From a bacterium (lineage in GTDB: Bacteria > Krumholzibacteriota > Krumholzibacteriia > LZORAL124-64-63): DNA of 64,000 nt. The DNA is taken from contig JADJYS010000002.1 of assembly GCA_016719645.1 (NCBI GenBank), forward strand, positions 434,001-498,000, written 5' to 3'. A program made the position numbers and the translations under genes. Shown here one piece after another: positions 27,765 through 37,350 of this stretch (positions are counted from its first letter, which is position 1; each line of letters starts with the position of its first letter). The notes under the pieces are model-generated. The model was not told the origin of the DNA and did not search any database. It saw only the letters and a program-made list of their open reading frames with translations.

Positions 27765-29187
27765 GCCGGCGCGCCGTCCACTGCCGCACCCTGGGCTGCG
27801 ACAAGAACCTCGTGGACAGCGAGGCGCTGCTCGGCCGCTTCGCCGCGCGGGGCATCCCCGTCGCCGCCGACCCCGAGTCGGCCGACATCTGGGTGCTGAA
27901 CACCTGCGGCTTCATCGAGGCCGCCCGCCGCGACAGCTACGAGGCCATCGCCGAGATGTGCGCCGCCAAGGGCGGCCGCACCCTGGTGGTGACCGGCTGC
28001 CTGACCCAGGAGCACGGCGAGGCCATCGCCCGCGACCACCCCGGGATCGACCTGGTCAACGGGGTCGGCAACTTCGACCGCCTGCTCGACGCCCTGGAAC
28101 TGGGCCAGGACCGCGTGCCGGTGACGCGCCCCGAGGACGCCCGCTACGAGGGCATGGCGGACCGCCCCCTGCTGACGCCGCCGCACCTGGCGTTCCTGAA
28201 GATCTCCGAGGGCTGCAACTTCCGCTGCGCCTTCTGCCGCATCCCCCTGATCCGCGGCGACCAGCGCTCGCGCCCCGTGGCCGAACTGGCCGACGAGGCC
28301 CGCCGGCTGGCCGCGCGCGGGGTGCGCGAGCTGATGCTGGTCTCCCAGAACACCAGCGACTACGGCCGGGGCGCCGGCGAGGACCTCCACGACCTCGCGG
28401 CGGCGCTCGGGGAGGTCGACGGGCTGCGCTGGCTGCGCCTGCACTACCTCTACCCGGGCCTGATCGGCCTGGACCGCTTCCGCCGCCTGCTCGACCTGCC
28501 CAAGGTCCTGCCCTACGTGGACATGCCGGTCCAGCACGCCTCGCCGGCGGTGCTGCGCCGCATGAACCGCCCCTTCGACGCCGAGAAGCTGGCCCGTTTC
28601 TTCGAGGAGCTGCGCCGCGATCGCCCCGACCTGGTGCTGCGCACCACGCTGCTGCTGGGCTTCCCCGGCGAGCAGGAGGAGGACGTCGAGGCCGTGGCCG
28701 ACTTCCTCGAGCGCATCCGGTTTGACCACGTGGGCACCTACCGCTATTCTCCCGAGGCCGGCACCGCGGGCGCGGACTTCGACGACGCCCCCGATCCCGA
28801 GGAGGTCGCCGACCGCGAGGCCCGCCTCACGGACCTGCAGGGGGACATCGCCCGCGAGCGGCAGCTGACCAGGTTGGGACAGGAGTTCGACGTCGTGGTC
28901 GACAGCGTGGGCGACGGCGCGAGTGGAGCGACCTGCTGGCCGACCTCGCCGCAGGTGATCTGGAAGAGGGGGACCGGGAACCCGGGACCGCGGATCCGCG
29001 TTCGCTGGTCGCGGGACCGGTGGCCGTCGCCCGCAGCCGGCACTTCGCCTACGACACGGACGGGGTCGTGCTGATGGACGGGCGCGGCCTCGCCGCCGGG
29101 GACTGGCTGCGGGCCCGCTTCGCCGCCGTCACCCCGTTCGACGTCCTGGGCGCACGCGCCGAGGCGCAGGGAAAGGAAACCAGATGA
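27761..29187 (+). CDS. rimO: Ribosomal protein S12 methylthiotransferase RimO, interrupted by an apparent 1-base frameshift
   Basis: A radical-SAM enzyme that methylthiolates an Asp of ribosomal protein S12. The first frame from GTG 27761 has TLGCDKNLVDSEALLGRF, CGF and GCL for the N-terminal cluster, then the radical-SAM CNFRCAFC, and PVQHASPAVLRRMNRP. At about 28919-28923 the frame moves by -1: continuing as GAG TGG AGC from 28921 yields a normal TRAM domain (ARSRHFAYDTDGVVLMDGRG and on) ending at TGA 29185-29187. That TGA overlaps the next ATG by 4 bp, exactly as elsewhere in the operon. Without the shift, the first frame runs to 29074 with an unrelated Arg/Trp-rich tail. One base missing near 28920 restores the gene; a sequencing or assembly error is most likely. 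Confidence 0.88.
28722..28750 (+). promoter_or_regulatory. Candidate promoter inside rimO
   Basis: TTGACC (28722-28727), 17-base spacer, TATTCT (28745-28750). The hexamers fall on the unusual codons TTT, TAT and TCT in a gene that otherwise prefers G or C at third positions. It could drive the 29184 gene, bamD and nadD. Confidence 0.45.
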
Positions 29188-29867
29188 GACTGTTCGCCGC
29201 CCTCGTGACGGTCCTGAGCCTGGGCCTCGCCCCGATCCCGGCGCTGGCCGGGGAGACGCCGACGCCCTTCGCCGAGGCCGCTCCCGACACCGTGCGCACG
29301 AACCTGTGGCTGACCCAGGCCCTGTTCACGGACATCGTGCGCGAGGCCGCCGGCGTGCTGCCGGCCGACGGCGCCCGCGTCGCCCTGCGGCCCCGCGCCA
29401 AGCACGTCGCGCAGCCGCTGTTCGACACGGCCGCCTTCGCCGAGCTGACCGCCGCCGGCCACGAGGTCCTGCTCGACGAGACGGACGTCTCGACGACCCG
29501 GCCCGACGTCGCGATCGCGGCGGACTACGAGTTCCGCTACTTCATCGAGGACGTGGACCTGGCCTACCCGCGGGTGGGCCGGCGCTTCGGCCTGTGGCGC
29601 CGCTGGCTGGACCGCGAGTTCCAGGCCGTCGTGCAGGTCACGGTGCTCGAGAAGGCCACCGGCCGCCTGCTGCTCGACCAGCGGCTGGTCCGCTCCTACG
29701 CCGACCGCATCGCGGCCGGGCACCTCGCCGCCGTGGACGCGACGACCTACGGGTTCACCACCGCCGAACCCGCCGAGGGCGGGCTGCGCGCGATCCTCGA
29801 GGAACTCGTCGTCGTGGGCGCCCTGACCGGCCTCGTGGCGGTCTATTTCGCCAACTCCGGCAATTGA
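29184..29867 (+). CDS. Unknown exported protein
   Basis: 227 residues, not recognised. A clear signal peptide (about residues 1-22, LFAALVTVLSLGLAPIPALA, cleavage after AxA) is followed by a soluble alpha/beta domain containing TTRPDVAIAADYEFRYFIED and a Trp/Arg-rich patch (RRFGLWRRWLDREF). It ends with a short hydrophobic stretch, VVGALTGLVAVYFA, that may anchor it. The pattern of a bound or self-assembling periplasmic lipoprotein-like domain is conceivable but not supported by a motif. It sits between rimO (4-bp overlap) and bamD (26 bases), so an envelope-assembly role is a contextual guess. Confidence 0.6.
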   Translation: MRLFAALVTVLSLGLAPIPALAGETPTPFAEAAPDTVRTNLWLTQALFTDIVREAAGVLPADGARVALRPRAKHVAQPLFDTAAFAELTAAGHEVLLDETDVSTTRPDVAIAADYEFRYFIEDVDLAYPRVGRRFGLWRRWLDREFQAVVQVTVLEKATGRLLLDQRLVRSYADRIAAGHLAAVDATTYGFTTAEPAEGGLRAILEELVVVGALTGLVAVYFANSGN

Positions 29868-29893
29868 GCCGACGCCGGAACCCGGGAGGACAC

Positions 29894-30676
29894 GTGCAGG
29901 CACGCCGTTCGACGCCGCGATGGCAGCTCCTGATCCCGGCGGCCGCCCTGGCCGCCGCCTTGGCCGCCGCGCTGGCCGGCTGCGGCTACACCAACCCCTA
30001 CCCGGCCGGCTCCTACGAGCGCGCGCTGGCCTACACCGACCGCGGCAAGCACCGCGAGGCCGTCGACGCCTACACCGCGTTCCTGCGCCGCAGTCCGACC
30101 GACAGCCTCGCCGCCCGCGCCCAGCTGGAGAAGGCCCGTTCCTACATCGCCACCGAGGAGTACCCTCTCGCCGCGGTCGAGCTGCAGATCCTGCGCCAGG
30201 AGTACCCCAACAGCGAGCTGGTCGAGGAGGCGCTGTTCGAAGAGGCGCGCTCGCACCTGCTGCAGGTGGGCGGCGTGGAGCGCGACGTCACGCCGGCCCG
30301 CGAGGCCCGCGTGCTGTTCCGCAGCTACCTGCAGACCTACCCCGACTCGCCGCGCGCCGAGGCGGCCCGGGCCCACCTCGTGGAGATCAGCGACGTGCTG
30401 GCGCTCAAGCAGCTCGGCGTCGTGGAGGTCTACCGCCAGCTCCACAAGCCCGACGCCATGGCCGTCACCCTGGACCGCCTCCTGGCCGAGGAGCCGGAAA
30501 CGCGGCACCGCGACCGGATCCTGATGGACCGCGCCCGCCTCGCGCTGCGGCGCGGCGAGGAGCCGCGGGCCCGCGAGGTGCTCGAGGCGCTCCTGCGGGA
30601 GCGGCCCGACAGCAAGCTCGCCGGCGAGGCGCGCCGTCTCCTGGACGGGTTGCCGCCCGCCGCGCCGGGAAGCTGA
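29894..30676 (+). CDS. bamD: Outer membrane protein assembly lipoprotein BamD
   Basis: A 260-residue lipoprotein partner of BamA. The signal sequence ends in lipobox ALAGC with Cys30 lipidated. TPR-like helical repeats follow: YERALAYTDRGKHREAVDAY, then AAVELQILRQEYPNSELVEE, then VLFRSYLQTYPDSPRAEAA, with the BamD-typical wording of tetratricopeptide pairs. The length fits BamD/ComL. GTG at 29894 with GGGAGGA upstream. The generic label 'outer membrane lipoprotein with TPRs' is the alternative. bamA is at 42159 in this window. Confidence 0.85.
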   Translation: MQARRSTPRWQLLIPAAALAAALAAALAGCGYTNPYPAGSYERALAYTDRGKHREAVDAYTAFLRRSPTDSLAARAQLEKARSYIATEEYPLAAVELQILRQEYPNSELVEEALFEEARSHLLQVGGVERDVTPAREARVLFRSYLQTYPDSPRAEAARAHLVEISDVLALKQLGVVEVYRQLHKPDAMAVTLDRLLAEEPETRHRDRILMDRARLALRRGEEPRAREVLEALLRERPDSKLAGEARRLLDGLPPAAPGS

Positions 30677-30700
30677 CCGGGCCATGAAGCTGACGGCGAC

Positions 30701-31294
30701 ATGAGGCTCGCGGTCTTCGGCGGCGCCTTCGACCCTTTCCACGCCGGCCACCTGGCCGTGATCCGCGAACTGCTCGCGCGCCGCCTCTGCGACCGGGTGC
30801 TGGTGGTGCCCGCCGGCCGCTCGCCCCTGAAGCCGCCGGCGCAGGCGTCGGCCGACGACCGCCTGGCCATGGTCCGCCTGGGCGCCGCCGGCCTCGCGGA
30901 GGTCGAGATCTGGGACGGCGAGCTCGCGCGCCCCGGCCCGAGCTGGACCGTCGACACGCTGGAAACTCTCGCCGCGCTGCACCCGCGGGACGAACTGCGG
31001 CTCGTGCTGGGGGCGGACGCCTGGCGGGACCTGGGCGCCTGGCACCGGCCGGAACGGGTGCGGGAGCTGGCCCTCCCGGTGGTGCTCGCCCGCGACGGGC
31101 GCGCTCCGGATCCCCGGGATCTGCCGCCCGGCGCGGTGGTGCTGTCCGGATTCGCGGTCCCCGGCGCGAGCCGCGACATCCGCGCGAAGCTGCACGCGGG
31201 GCAGCCCCCCGAGGACCTGCTGCCGCCCGCGATCGCCGCCTACGTCCGCGAGCGCCGCCTGTACGGTTGCGGAAAGGACGACCCGTGTCGCTGA
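30701..31294 (+). CDS. nadD: Nicotinate-nucleotide adenylyltransferase
   Basis: A 197-residue enzyme making deamido-NAD from nicotinate mononucleotide and ATP. GGAFDPFHAGHL is the nucleotidyltransferase (GxFDPxHxGH) motif, GPSWTVDTLETL matches the family's S-x-T-V-D-T segment, and GASRDIRAKL stands in for the C-terminal IS-S/T-xx-IR motif. The ribosome site before the ATG at 30701 is weak; an ATG at 30684 in another frame is not coding. The 3' end overlaps the polA start by 10 bases. nadB, another NAD-synthesis gene, is at 51345. Confidence 0.92.
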   Translation: MRLAVFGGAFDPFHAGHLAVIRELLARRLCDRVLVVPAGRSPLKPPAQASADDRLAMVRLGAAGLAEVEIWDGELARPGPSWTVDTLETLAALHPRDELRLVLGADAWRDLGAWHRPERVRELALPVVLARDGRAPDPRDLPPGAVVLSGFAVPGASRDIRAKLHAGQPPEDLLPPAIAAYVRERRLYGCGKDDPCR

Positions 31295-34073
31295 TCCTGG
31301 TCGACGGCTCGGCCCTGGTCTACCGGGCGCACTACGCGTTCGCGAGCCGGCCGCTGACCTCGCCCGCCGGGGAACCGACGTCCGTCGCCTTCGGCTTCTG
31401 CATGGGCGTCCTGCGCGTGATCGAGGAGCGCCGCCCCGACTACCTGGCCGTGGTCTTCGACCGCCCGGGCCCCGTCTTCCGCCACGCGATGTTCCCCGCC
31501 TACAAGGCCAACCGCAAGCCCATGCCCCCGGAGCTCGCCGTCCAGCTGCCGCGTCTGCGCGAGGTGCTCGACGCCTGGGGCGTCGCGGTGCTGGAGCGCG
31601 ACGGCTTCGAGGCGGACGACCTCATGGGGACCCTGGCCCGCCTCAGCGCGGGCGTGACCGACCGGGTCTGGTTCTACACCGGCGACAAGGATTTCCAGCA
31701 GCTGCTGGACGAGCGCACGGGCATGCTGAAGCCGGGCGCGCGCGGCGCCGAGATCGTCGAGGTGGGGCCGCGCGAGGTGCAGCGCGAGTTCGGCGTGGCG
31801 CCGCGGACGCTGGTCGACGTCTTCGCCCTGGCCGGCGACAGCAGCGACAACATCCCGGGCGCCCCCGGCATCGGCATCAAGACGGCGGCGAAGCTGGTGG
31901 CCGAGGCGGGCTCGCTCGACGAGCTCTACCGCGACCTCGGTCGGCCCGGCGTCACCGCGCGCCTGCGCCGGATCCTGCTGGAGAACCGCGAGCAGGTCGA
32001 GCTGTCGCGCCGGCTGTTCACCATCGACGAGCGGGTGCCGCTGGAGCCGGACTGGGATTCGCTGCGCACGGTGCTGCCGGCCGGCGCGGCCGCGCGCGCG
32101 CTGTTCGCGGAGCTGGGCCTGCGCCAGGTAGCCGCGCTGAGCGACCGGCTCGCCGCGCGCGGGTTCGGCGCCGCCGCTGCGGCCGTCGCGGTGGTCGCGG
32201 TTCCCGGCGAGGTCGCGGCGCCCGCCGCCCCCGCGCCCGGTCCGCGGTACCGGCTGCTCGCGAGCCCGGACGAACTGGCGGCCTGGTTGGGCGAGCTGCC
32301 GCCGGGCGCCCCCCTGGCCGTCGACACCGAGACCGACGGCCTGCGCACCGACCGCGCCCGCCTGGTGGGCGTCTCGCTCGCGTACCGGCCCGGGGACGCC
32401 GCCTACGTCCCGGTGCGGGAGCGGCGCGGCGAGGCCCAGGGCTCCCTGTTCGCGGCCGAAGCCGAGATCGACCACCTGCCCTGGATCCGGCCGCTGCTCG
32501 CGCCCGTGCTGGCCGATCCGGAGCGCGAGAAGGTCGGCCAGAACCTGAAGTTCGACGAGTGGATCCTCGCGCGCCACGGCCTGCCGCTGGACGGCCCCCG
32601 CTTCGACACCATGGTCGCCGCCTACGTCCTGGACCCGTCGCGCCCGGGCTTCGGCCTCGACGAGCTGTCCCGGGATTGCCTGGGCGTCGAGGCGGTGCCC
32701 TACGCCGCCCTGTTCGCCGACAACGACCGCACCCGCGACATCCTGACCGTGCCCCTGGCGCGGCTCGCCGACTACGCGGCCGAGGATGCCGACCTGACCC
32801 TGCGGCTGCGCGAGCGCTTCGCGGCGGAGCTCGCGGCGGCGCCGGACCTGCAGCGGCTGTTCCGCGACCTGGAGATGCCGCTCTCGGAAATCCTCTACCG
32901 CATGGAGCGCCGCGGCATCCGCGTCGACACGGGGTTGCTGTCGTCGGTCGGCGACCGCTTCCGCGAGGAGCTCGCCGCCCTGGAGACCCGCATCCACGAG
33001 GTGGCCGGCGGGCCGTTCAACGTGCAGAGCCCGAAGCAGTTGGCCGAGGTGCTGTTCGAGCGCCTGGGGCTGAAGCCGACCAAGAAGACCGCCTCGGGCT
33101 GGAGCACCGACGTCTCGGTGCTCGAGGACCTGGCGCCGGCGCACCCGCTGCCCGCCCTGGTCCTGGAGCACCGCCAACTGGCCAAGCTGCTGGGCACCTA
33201 CGTCGATGCGCTCGTCCAGCTGGTGAACCCCGAGAGCGGCCTGGTCCACACGTCCTTCAACCAGGCCGTGGCCGCGACGGGGCGCCTCTCCTCCTCGGAC
33301 CCGAACCTGCAGAACATCCCCGTCCGCTCGCCGAACGGCCGTCTGATCCGCCGCGCCTTCGTGCCGCGCGACCCCGGGTCGGTCTTCCTGTCGGCCGACT
33401 ACTCCCAGATCGAGCTGCGGCTGCTGGCGCACCTCAGCGGCGACGCGCAGCTGATCGCCACCTTCCACGCCGCCGGCGACGTGCACCGCCGCACGGCGGC
33501 CCTGATCAACGGGATCCCCGAGGCCGAGGTGACCGCCAGATGCGCTCGCGCGCCAAGGCCATCAACTTCGGGGTGATCTACGGCATGGGCGCGCGCGCCC
33601 TGGCCCGCCGCACCGCGGTGACGGTGCGCGAGGCGGCCGCCTTCATCGACGCCTACTTCCGGACCTACCCCGGCGTGCGCGACTACACCGTCGCGATGAA
33701 GGACGCCGCCCGCCGCGACGGCTACGCCGTGACCATGTCCGGGCGCCGCCGCCCGCTGCCGGACCTCGCCGCGGACGACCCCCGCCGCCGCAGCCTGGCC
33801 GAGCGCATGGCGGTCAACACCCCGATCCAGGGGACCGCCGCCGACCTCATCAAGCAGGCGATGCTGCGCGTCGACGGCGAGCTGCGCCGCAGCGGCGCCC
33901 GCGCGCTGCTGCTGCTGCAGGTCCACGACGAGCTGCTGCTGGAGGTCCCGCGCGACGAACTGGCGGACGTCTCGGCGCTCGTGCGCGAGGCGATGGAGAA
34001 CGTCGCCGTCCTGGCCGTGCCGCTGCTCGTGGACGTCCACCACGGCGCCGACTGGGCGGAAGCCCATGGCTGA
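31285..34073 (+). CDS. polA: DNA polymerase I, interrupted by an apparent 1-base frameshift
   Basis: A full three-domain Pol I of about 929 residues when the frame is corrected. The 5' nuclease domain opens the protein. The 3'-5' exonuclease domain keeps its metal motifs (VDTETDGL, GQNLKFDEW, YAAEDADLTL), so proofreading should work. The polymerase domain has motif A SADYSQIELRLLAHLSGD, then at about 33535-33540 the frame moves -1, and motif B RSRAKAINFGVIYGMG and motif C QVHDELLLEV lie in the new frame to 34073. Uncorrected, the first frame stops at 33576 between motifs A and B and would not polymerise. GTG start at 31285 with GGAAAGGA upstream. One base lost near 33537 explains it; an assembly error is most likely. 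Confidence 0.9.
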
Positions 34074-34749
34074 GCGGAACTCCGGAGCCGGGCAGGACCC
34101 GGCGCCCGCCCGCCGCCTGCAACGCTGGGTGGTGACCGGACCCATCGGGGCGGGCAAGTCCCTGGCCGTGGCCGAGCTGGCCGCGCTGGGCGCGAGCGTG
34201 GTCGACGCCGACGCCGAGGGCCGCGCCCTGCTGCGCGAGCCGGGGATGCCGGCGGCCGTGGCCGCCGCCCTGGGGCCGGACGTGCTGCGCGGGGGCGAGG
34301 TCGACCGCGCCGCGGTCGCCGCGCTGGTGTTCGCCGATCCGCGCGCCCTGGACCGTCTGAACGCCCTGGTGCACCCTCGTCTGGCCGAGCGCCTGGCCGA
34401 GCGTCTGCGGGAGTTCGAGGCGGCGGCCCGGCAGCCGGGTCTTGCGGTCGTGGAGGCGGCCGTGTACTTTCTGCTTCCGCCGTTCGGACCGGTGGACCTG
34501 GTGGTGGCGGTCGACGCCCCGCCGGAGCTCAGGGTCGGCCGCCTGGCCGCCTCGGGCCGGTTCGACGCCGCGGCGGCCCGCGTCCGCGCCGAGGCCCAGC
34601 GACCGCTGCTGGACGCCTTCGCCCGCGCCGACGTCGTCCTGAGCAACGATGGCGGGCCCGACGACCTGCGCCGCGCGGTGCGGGCGCTCGTCGCCGCCCG
34701 TGCGCCGGCGCTGTCGCATCCCGCAACGCCACCCCGGGAGGGGCCATGA
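34066..34749 (+). CDS. coaE: Dephospho-CoA kinase
   Basis: A 227-residue P-loop kinase for the last step of CoA synthesis. After a nonconserved 20-residue N-terminus, WVVTGPIGAGKSLAVAEL is the Walker A region, VVDADAEGRALL matches the substrate Asp segment, and ALDRLNALVHPRLAERL the helical lid motif. VVEAAVYFLLPPFGPVDLVV corresponds to the V-P-L-L-F-E region of the family, with Ala-Ala-Val-Tyr in place of the usual Pro-Leu-Leu. ATG at 34066 overlaps the polA end by 8 bases; its stop overlaps the prfB start by 4 bp. Confidence 0.87.
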   Translation: MAERNSGAGQDPAPARRLQRWVVTGPIGAGKSLAVAELAALGASVVDADAEGRALLREPGMPAAVAAALGPDVLRGGEVDRAAVAALVFADPRALDRLNALVHPRLAERLAERLREFEAAARQPGLAVVEAAVYFLLPPFGPVDLVVAVDAPPELRVGRLAASGRFDAAAARVRAEAQRPLLDAFARADVVLSNDGGPDDLRRAVRALVAARAPALSHPATPPREGP

Positions 34750-35850
34750 AGGAGCAGTTCGAGGAACTCCGCGCCCAGCAGGACCGTCTCGCCCGCCTGA
34801 AGGAGGGTCTTTGACCTCCCGCAACTGCAGGCCGAGTTCGACGCGCTCCAGGCCCGGCAATCCGAGCCGGGCTTCTGGCAGGACCGGGCGGCCGCCGAGC
34901 AGGTGACCCGCCGCCTGCGGGTGCTGAAGAGCTGGCTGGAGCCGGTCGCGGCGGCCGCGTCGTCCGTCGCCGACCTGGGGGTCCTGGCCGAACTGGCCCA
35001 GCAGGAGGACGACGAGGGCGTCGCCGGCGAGGTCCGCGAAGGCGTCGCCGAACTGGTCCGCCAGCTGGACCGCCTGGAATCCCAGTTCCTGCTCAGCGGC
35101 CCCGACGACGCGCGCGGCGCCCTGCTGGAGATCCATCCCGGCGCCGGCGGCACCGAGAGCCAGGACTGGGCCGAGATGCTGCTGCGCATGTACCGCCGCT
35201 ACCTCGAGCGCAACAAGCTCGGCTTCGAGGTCCTGGACCTGCAGGCGGGCGACGAGGCCGGGATCAAGAGCGCCATCCTGGAGATCAAGTCCGAGTTCGC
35301 CTACGGCTACCTCAAGAGCGAGTCCGGGGTGCACCGCCTGGTGCGCATCTCGCCCTTCGACGCGCAGAGCCGCCGCCACACCTCGTTCGCCTCGGTGTTC
35401 GTCTTCCCGCTCATCGAGGACGAGGTCGAGGTGGAGATCAACGAGCAGGACCTGCGCATCGACACCTTCCGCGCCAGCGGGGCGGGCGGCCAGCACGTCA
35501 ACAAGACCGACAGCGCCGTGCGCATGACCCACCTGCCGACCGGCCTGGTGGTCCAGTGCCAGAGCGAGCGCTCCCAGCTGCGCAACCGCGAGAGCGCCCT
35601 GACGATGATGCGGGCGAAGCTGTACATGCGGAAGCTGGAGGAGGAGCGCCAGAAGCGGGCGGCCATCGAGGACGAGAAGATGGAGATCGCCTGGGGCAGC
35701 CAGATCCGCTCCTACGTGCTGCAGCCCTACACGAAGGTCAAGGACCACCGCACCGAGCAGGAGACGGGCAACGCCGTCGGCGTCCTGGACGGCGACCTCG
35801 AGCCCTTCATCGACGCGTACCTGCGCCAGACCAGCCGCGCCGCCCGCTGA
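34746..35850 (+). CDS. prfB: Peptide chain release factor 2, with programmed +1 frameshift
   Basis: A 367-residue RF2 reading UGA and UAA. The first 22 codons from ATG 34746 run to CTT (34809-34811) and an in-frame TGA (34812-34814). Slipping one base forward at CTT-TGA-C reads GAC (34813-34815) and continues to 35850. An internal Shine-Dalgarno-like AGGAGG (34801-34806) lies three bases before CTT, the classic RF2 autoregulation site: slow termination at UGA when RF2 is scarce favours the shift. The codon-recognition SPF (RISPFDAQSRR) and the GGQ at about residues 247-249 (ASGAGGQHVNKTDSAVR) are intact. The start overlaps the coaE stop by 4 bp. Confidence 0.97.
34801..34815 (+). promoter_or_regulatory. 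prfB programmed frameshift site
   Basis: AGGAGG, three-base gap, CTT TGA C: stimulator, slip codon and in-frame stop in the canonical order. The shift is +1. Confidence 0.95.
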
Positions 35851-35867
35851 GCGGCCGAGGAGGCCCC

Positions 35868-37343
35868 GTGTCCGAGAACGAGCCGCAGCCCCTGCACCGC
35901 CTGGTCGAGGAGCGCCTGCGCAAGCTGGAGGCGCTCGAGGCGCGCGCCAACCCCTACCCGTACCGCTACGACCGGACGCACACCAGCGCCGGCCTGATCG
36001 CGGACGAGGCCGCCCTCACGGCCTCCGGCGCCACGGTCCGCATCGCCGGCCGCATCATGGCCAAGCGCAGCGCCGGCAAGACGATCTTCCTGCCGCTGCA
36101 GGACGGCGAGGGGCGCATCCAGATCTACGCCCGCCGCGACGACCTCGGCGAAGAGGACTACGAGGCCTTCAAGAAGCTGCTGGACCTCGGCGACCTGATC
36201 GGCGTCGCCGGCAAGCTCTTCCGGACCAACACCGGCGAGCTGACGGTGCACGTGTCCGCCTGGGAGCTGCTGGCGAAGTCCCTGCGCCCCCTGCCCGAGA
36301 AGTTCCACGACATGAGCCTGGAGCTGCGCAGCCGCAAGCGCCACCTCGACCTGATCATGAACCCCGAGTCCCGCGAACGCTTCCGGCGCCGCTCGGCGCT
36401 GCTGGACGAGGTGCGCCGCTTCCTGATCGACCGGGACTTCCTGGAGGTCGAGACGCCGGTGCTGCAGCCCCTGTACGGCGGCGCCACGGCGCGGCCCTTC
36501 ACGACGCACCACAACGCCCTGGACCAGCGCCTGTACCTGCGCATCGCCGACGAGCTGTACCTCAAGCGGCTGATCGTGGGCGGCCTCGAGCGCGTCTTCG
36601 AGTTCTGCAAGGACTTCCGCAACGAGGGGATGGACCGCACCCACAACCCCGAGTTCACGATGATGGAGTGCTACGCGGCCTACTGGGACTACCACGACAT
36701 GATGGAGCTGTTCGAGACCCTCATGCGGCGGCTGGCCGCGAAGTTCGGCCGCGACGGCCGGATCGCGTACGGGGACCACGAGCTGGACTTCTCCGGCGGC
36801 TTCCGGCGCCTGCGCTTCCTGGACGGCCTGCGCGAGCGGACCGGCGTCGACTTCCGCGGCCTCGGCCGCGAGGAGATCCGGGCCCACGCCGAGCGCCTCG
36901 GCGTGCCGGTGCGTCCCGAGATGGGCGCCGACAAGATCCTCGACGCGATGTTCGGCGAGCTGGTCGAGCCGACCCTCATCCAGCCGACCTTCGTGATGGA
37001 CCACCCCAAGGAGCTGTCGCCGCTGGCCAAGGGGCACCGCGACGACCCGGCCCTGGTCGAGCGCTTCGAGGGTTTCGTGGCCGGCTTCGAGATCTGCAAC
37101 TCCTTCTCGGAGCTGAACGACCCGCGCGAGCAGCGCCGCCGCTTCGCCGACCAGATGGACCTGCGCGCCAAGGGGGACGACGAGGCCCAGGTCATGGACG
37201 AGGACTACCTGGAGGCCATGGAGATCGGCATGCCGCCGACCGGCGGCCTGGGCGTGGGCCTCGACCGCCTGGTCATGCTCTTCACCGGCTGCCACGCGAT
37301 CCGCGACGTGCTGCTGTTCCCCGCCATGCGGCCGGAGGAGTGA
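35868..37343 (+). CDS. lysS: Lysyl-tRNA synthetase, class II
   Basis: A 491-residue class IIb synthetase. The N-terminal OB anticodon-binding domain (about residues 50-150) includes VRIAGRIMAKRSAGKTIFLP. The catalytic core shows motif 1 around FLIDRDFLEVETPVLQPLYG, motif 2 FEFCKDFRNEGMDRTHNPEF, and motif 3 GLGVGLDRLVMLFTG. Length and order match bacterial LysS. The GTG at 35868 has GAGGAGG at 35858-35863 upstream and lies 17 bases after prfB, the same prfB-lysS pairing seen in many bacteria. lolC follows after 7 bases. Confidence 0.96.
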   Translation: MSENEPQPLHRLVEERLRKLEALEARANPYPYRYDRTHTSAGLIADEAALTASGATVRIAGRIMAKRSAGKTIFLPLQDGEGRIQIYARRDDLGEEDYEAFKKLLDLGDLIGVAGKLFRTNTGELTVHVSAWELLAKSLRPLPEKFHDMSLELRSRKRHLDLIMNPESRERFRRRSALLDEVRRFLIDRDFLEVETPVLQPLYGGATARPFTTHHNALDQRLYLRIADELYLKRLIVGGLERVFEFCKDFRNEGMDRTHNPEFTMMECYAAYWDYHDMMELFETLMRRLAAKFGRDGRIAYGDHELDFSGGFRRLRFLDGLRERTGVDFRGLGREEIRAHAERLGVPVRPEMGADKILDAMFGELVEPTLIQPTFVMDHPKELSPLAKGHRDDPALVERFEGFVAGFEICNSFSELNDPREQRRRFADQMDLRAKGDDEAQVMDEDYLEAMEIGMPPTGGLGVGLDRLVMLFTGCHAIRDVLLFPAMRPEE

Positions 37344-37350
37344 GCCGTCC

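Noticed and set aside
32559..34073. A separate gene for the C-terminal half of DNA polymerase I
   Set aside because: The part before 33540 in this frame is non-homologous Arg/Pro-rich sequence; homology begins exactly where the first frame loses it, so it is one gene with a frameshift.
34746..34814. Short open frame ending in TGA, as if prfB were broken
   Set aside because: The stop is part of the canonical RF2 programmed frameshift signal.
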